A stretch of 50,566 nt of DNA from an uncultured Prochlorococcus sp. GTDB lineage: Bacteria > Cyanobacteriota > Cyanobacteriia > PCC-6307 > Cyanobiaceae. Positions 48,934 through 50,566 of the stretch are shown piece after piece. The notes below the pieces were generated by a model. That model saw nothing but the letters and a program-made list of their open reading frames with translations, did no database searches and was not told the origin of the DNA. The translations under genes and the position numbers were made by a program. The DNA is taken from assembly GCA_902618335.1 (NCBI GenBank), contig CACNAI010000006.1, forward strand, positions 1 through 50,566, in the 5' to 3' direction. Within the stretch, counting starts at the first letter, position 1. Each line of letters begins with the position of its first letter.

Positions 48934-49770
48934 ATGCAAGATATAAAAAAAAAGTTTTGGTTTGAAAAATTTGATTGTTTTTCTGTTACTGGAAAAGATG
49001 CCAGGAGATTTTTAAATGGATTAACAACGAGTAATATTCTAAATTCGGAAAATAAAATTATAAAAACTTGTTGGTTAACTCCAAATGGACTTCTAAGGTC
49101 ATTAATTGAAATTAATTTTTTAGAAAGAAACTTAGAAGTAATTATATTGGCGGGTAATACTCATGAAATAATTGATTACTTTAATCAAATTATATTTCCA
49201 GCGGACGATGTATCTTTAAGTGAACCGTTCTTGATGAATAGAATTCAGGAAATCGATGAAACTAGTTCATGGAGAACTTACCAACCTATCTTCTTCAAAA
49301 CAGAAGATAAAGAATGTGAAATATATAAAAATAAACTAAATTTACTGAATCCAAATGATTTAAAACTTTGGAAGATTAATCAGGCAATACCCTCATTAGA
49401 AATGGAAATAAACGGAAAAAATAATCCTCTTGAACTAGGTTTGAAAGATCTTATAGATTTTAATAAAGGTTGTTATTTAGGACAAGAAACAATGTCAAAA
49501 ATAAAAAATGTTTCTTCCTTAAAACAGGAAATAAGAATTTGGAAATCAATTGAATCTAATTTGAATTTAAACCTAGAAGACAAAAATTTATATATAAATT
49601 CCGCCAAGGATATTTCTGTAGGCAAAATCACTAGTTTTTTTAAATCAGATTCTCAAATAAAAGGTTTAGCAATGATTAAAAGAAAATATTTAGATGAAGC
49701 AAGTTATTTTTTTTCAGAAATTTTTGGAACAATTATTATTAATAAATCTGTAGGATCAATTTTTCTTTAA
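48934..49770 (+). CDS. ygfZ: YgfZ/GcvT-type folate-binding protein
   Basis: The 278-residue protein has the YgfZ signature DFNKGCYLGQE (normally KGC-Y-x-G-Q-E) near residue 180, plus GKDARRFLNGLTT near 22. YgfZ-type proteins use folate and help assemble or repair iron-sulfur clusters; the active role here is inferred. Its 3' end overlaps the convergent nuclease gene by 15 nt. Confidence 0.88.
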   Translation: MQDIKKKFWFEKFDCFSVTGKDARRFLNGLTTSNILNSENKIIKTCWLTPNGLLRSLIEINFLERNLEVIILAGNTHEIIDYFNQIIFPADDVSLSEPFLMNRIQEIDETSSWRTYQPIFFKTEDKECEIYKNKLNLLNPNDLKLWKINQAIPSLEMEINGKNNPLELGLKDLIDFNKGCYLGQETMSKIKNVSSLKQEIRIWKSIESNLNLNLEDKNLYINSAKDISVGKITSFFKSDSQIKGLAMIKRKYLDEASYFFSEIFGTIIINKSVGSIFL

Positions 49771-50566
49771 TTGATTTTTGATTAAATATTCTGCAATTTT
49801 TAGAGTAGCCAAACAATCATCTTTATTATATTGGATAATTTTTTTTAAAAATATTTCGTTTTTTGTAATTTGATATTGAATCCACCAATAAAGGGCTTTC
49901 GAGCCACTTACATTTTTCTGCATCCATTCAAATCCAAGCCAGTTAGAAACTGTTTTTAAGCCATAGTTTTTTAGTGGTAATATCCAAGACTTTCGTATTA
50001 AGGTATGTAAGTCTATAAATCTTGAGACAAGTGAATCAATTTCTTCAAAACTAAAATTTAGGTTTTTAGCAATATTAATTATTGCTATCTTTTCAGTTTC
50101 TCCGTAGTGTAAAACTGGCCATTCCTTATGTGAAAAAAGTATTTCAATAATTTTCCTGTAAGATTCTCCTTTATTGTTTTTGAGATTTAAAATTGGTGTA
50201 TAAATATGATTTTCTTTTTCTGTAGACAGATTATTTATTTTTAAAAAACCATATAAAAAGTCATGCTTATCATCTGGATTTGACTCAATATCAAATATAT
50301 AAAATCCCGAACATGTTTTTTCTAGTAAATCGTAAGTATAATTTTTATTGGAAATGCGATATGGTACCCCAGAAATATAAGCTTGTGCTTGCTTTATAAA
50401 TAAAGACGCTTTTTCATACTTTTGATCGTTGAATTTAGATAATTTCTCTCCAAGTTTTTTTTCGCTAACCGAAGCTAATGTTTGGGTATTAGATATTCCA
50501 TTTGTTATGAGTAATGATGACGTTTTGGAACCTATTCCATCTATATCTGTTAGATATCCATTTTCT
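49756..50566 (-). CDS. RecB-family/RNase H-like nuclease, C-terminal part (5' end off the window)
   Basis: A continuous minus-strand frame runs from the right edge to TGA at 49756, 270 residues with no ATG until TGG-ATG-CAG late in the protein. It reads GIGSKTSSLLITNGI near the edge, GFYIFDIESNPDDKHDFLYG (first exonuclease block, D-x-E) and YNKDDCLATLKIAEYL (final Asp block, YxxxDxx). These match the C-terminal RNase H-like (YprB/TM0106-type) nuclease domain. The N-terminal RecB-like part would be beyond 50566. The 3' end overlaps ygfZ by 15 nt. Confidence 0.78.
   Translation of the reverse strand, partial: ENGYLTDIDGIGSKTSSLLITNGISNTQTLASVSEKKLGEKLSKFNDQKYEKASLFIKQAQAYISGVPYRISNKNYTYDLLEKTCSGFYIFDIESNPDDKHDFLYGFLKINNLSTEKENHIYTPILNLKNNKGESYRKIIEILFSHKEWPVLHYGETEKIAIINIAKNLNFSFEEIDSLVSRFIDLHTLIRKSWILPLKNYGLKTVSNWLGFEWMQKNVSGSKALYWWIQYQITKNEIFLKKIIQYNKDDCLATLKIAEYLIKNQLKKN

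Noticed and set aside
1-50566. CRISPR array, insertion sequence, toxin-antitoxin pair or restriction system
   Set aside because: I read both strands for regularly spaced repeats, transposase or integrase motifs and paired small toxic ORFs and saw none.

Overview
The window is a gene-dense, very AT-rich stretch of a cyanobacterial chromosome. It looks like a high-light-adapted Prochlorococcus: photosystem II genes (psbA, psbO, psbH, psbN, psbI, psbK), many small cyanobacterial DUF proteins, the regulator NtcA, short intergenic gaps and no phycobilisome genes. The genus call is inference from gene content, gene order and base composition; I could not run a database search. I see no rRNA, CRISPR array, prophage, integrase or insertion sequence.

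Layout. 1-5.3 kb: the 3' end of an aspartoacylase gene, an unlisted 42-codon antisense ORF, psbA, aroC, a decayed eda (KDPG aldolase) pseudogene, and ftsH. 5.3-12.98 kb: sat, psbO, coaBC, three small conserved proteins, pyrB, aag, gatC, crtR. 13.1-20.5 kb: tRNA-Leu, a Ycf66-like protein, ileS, two conserved proteins, trmB, glmM, a TxlA-like thioredoxin. 20.5-26.3 kb: a tight thyX-dcd-cobO operon divergent from ntcA, then a DUF3084 protein, a RuvC-like protein, DUF3146, pth, psbH, psbN, psbI. 26.3-33.1 kb: an LptD-like protein, leuC-leuD, cinA, glyA, tRNA-Arg. 33.1-39.7 kb: two small proteins, murJ, sfsA, amt1 with an NtcA site, ispH, a DoxX protein. 39.7-50.6 kb: purH, an esterase, DUF3155, a histidine kinase, cobS, tgt, psbK, an oxidoreductase, a CBS-domain membrane protein, tRNA-Met, pyrE, ygfZ, and the 3' part of a RecB/RNase H-like nuclease that runs off the right edge.

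How the genes relate. Most are single-copy housekeeping genes in short runs with 1-4 nt gaps or overlaps and many convergent ends that overlap. Themes are PSII assembly and repair (D1, PsbO, FtsH, small Psb subunits), nitrogen control (ntcA and amt1, both with NtcA-type sites), pyrimidine and dTMP supply (pyrB, pyrE, thyX, dcd), B12 (cobS and a degenerate CobO-like protein), and envelope synthesis (glmM, murJ, LptD-like).

The window is mostly ordinary core genome, and I found no large undescribed gene system. The points worth a second look are small: the antisense ORF upstream of psbA, the eda pseudogene, genes whose natural start codon is ATA, a 10-bp inverted repeat between cobO and ntcA, a hairpin-rich gap near 42.3-42.45 kb, a terminator-like hairpin in the amt1 leader, and a CobO-like protein without its P-loop.
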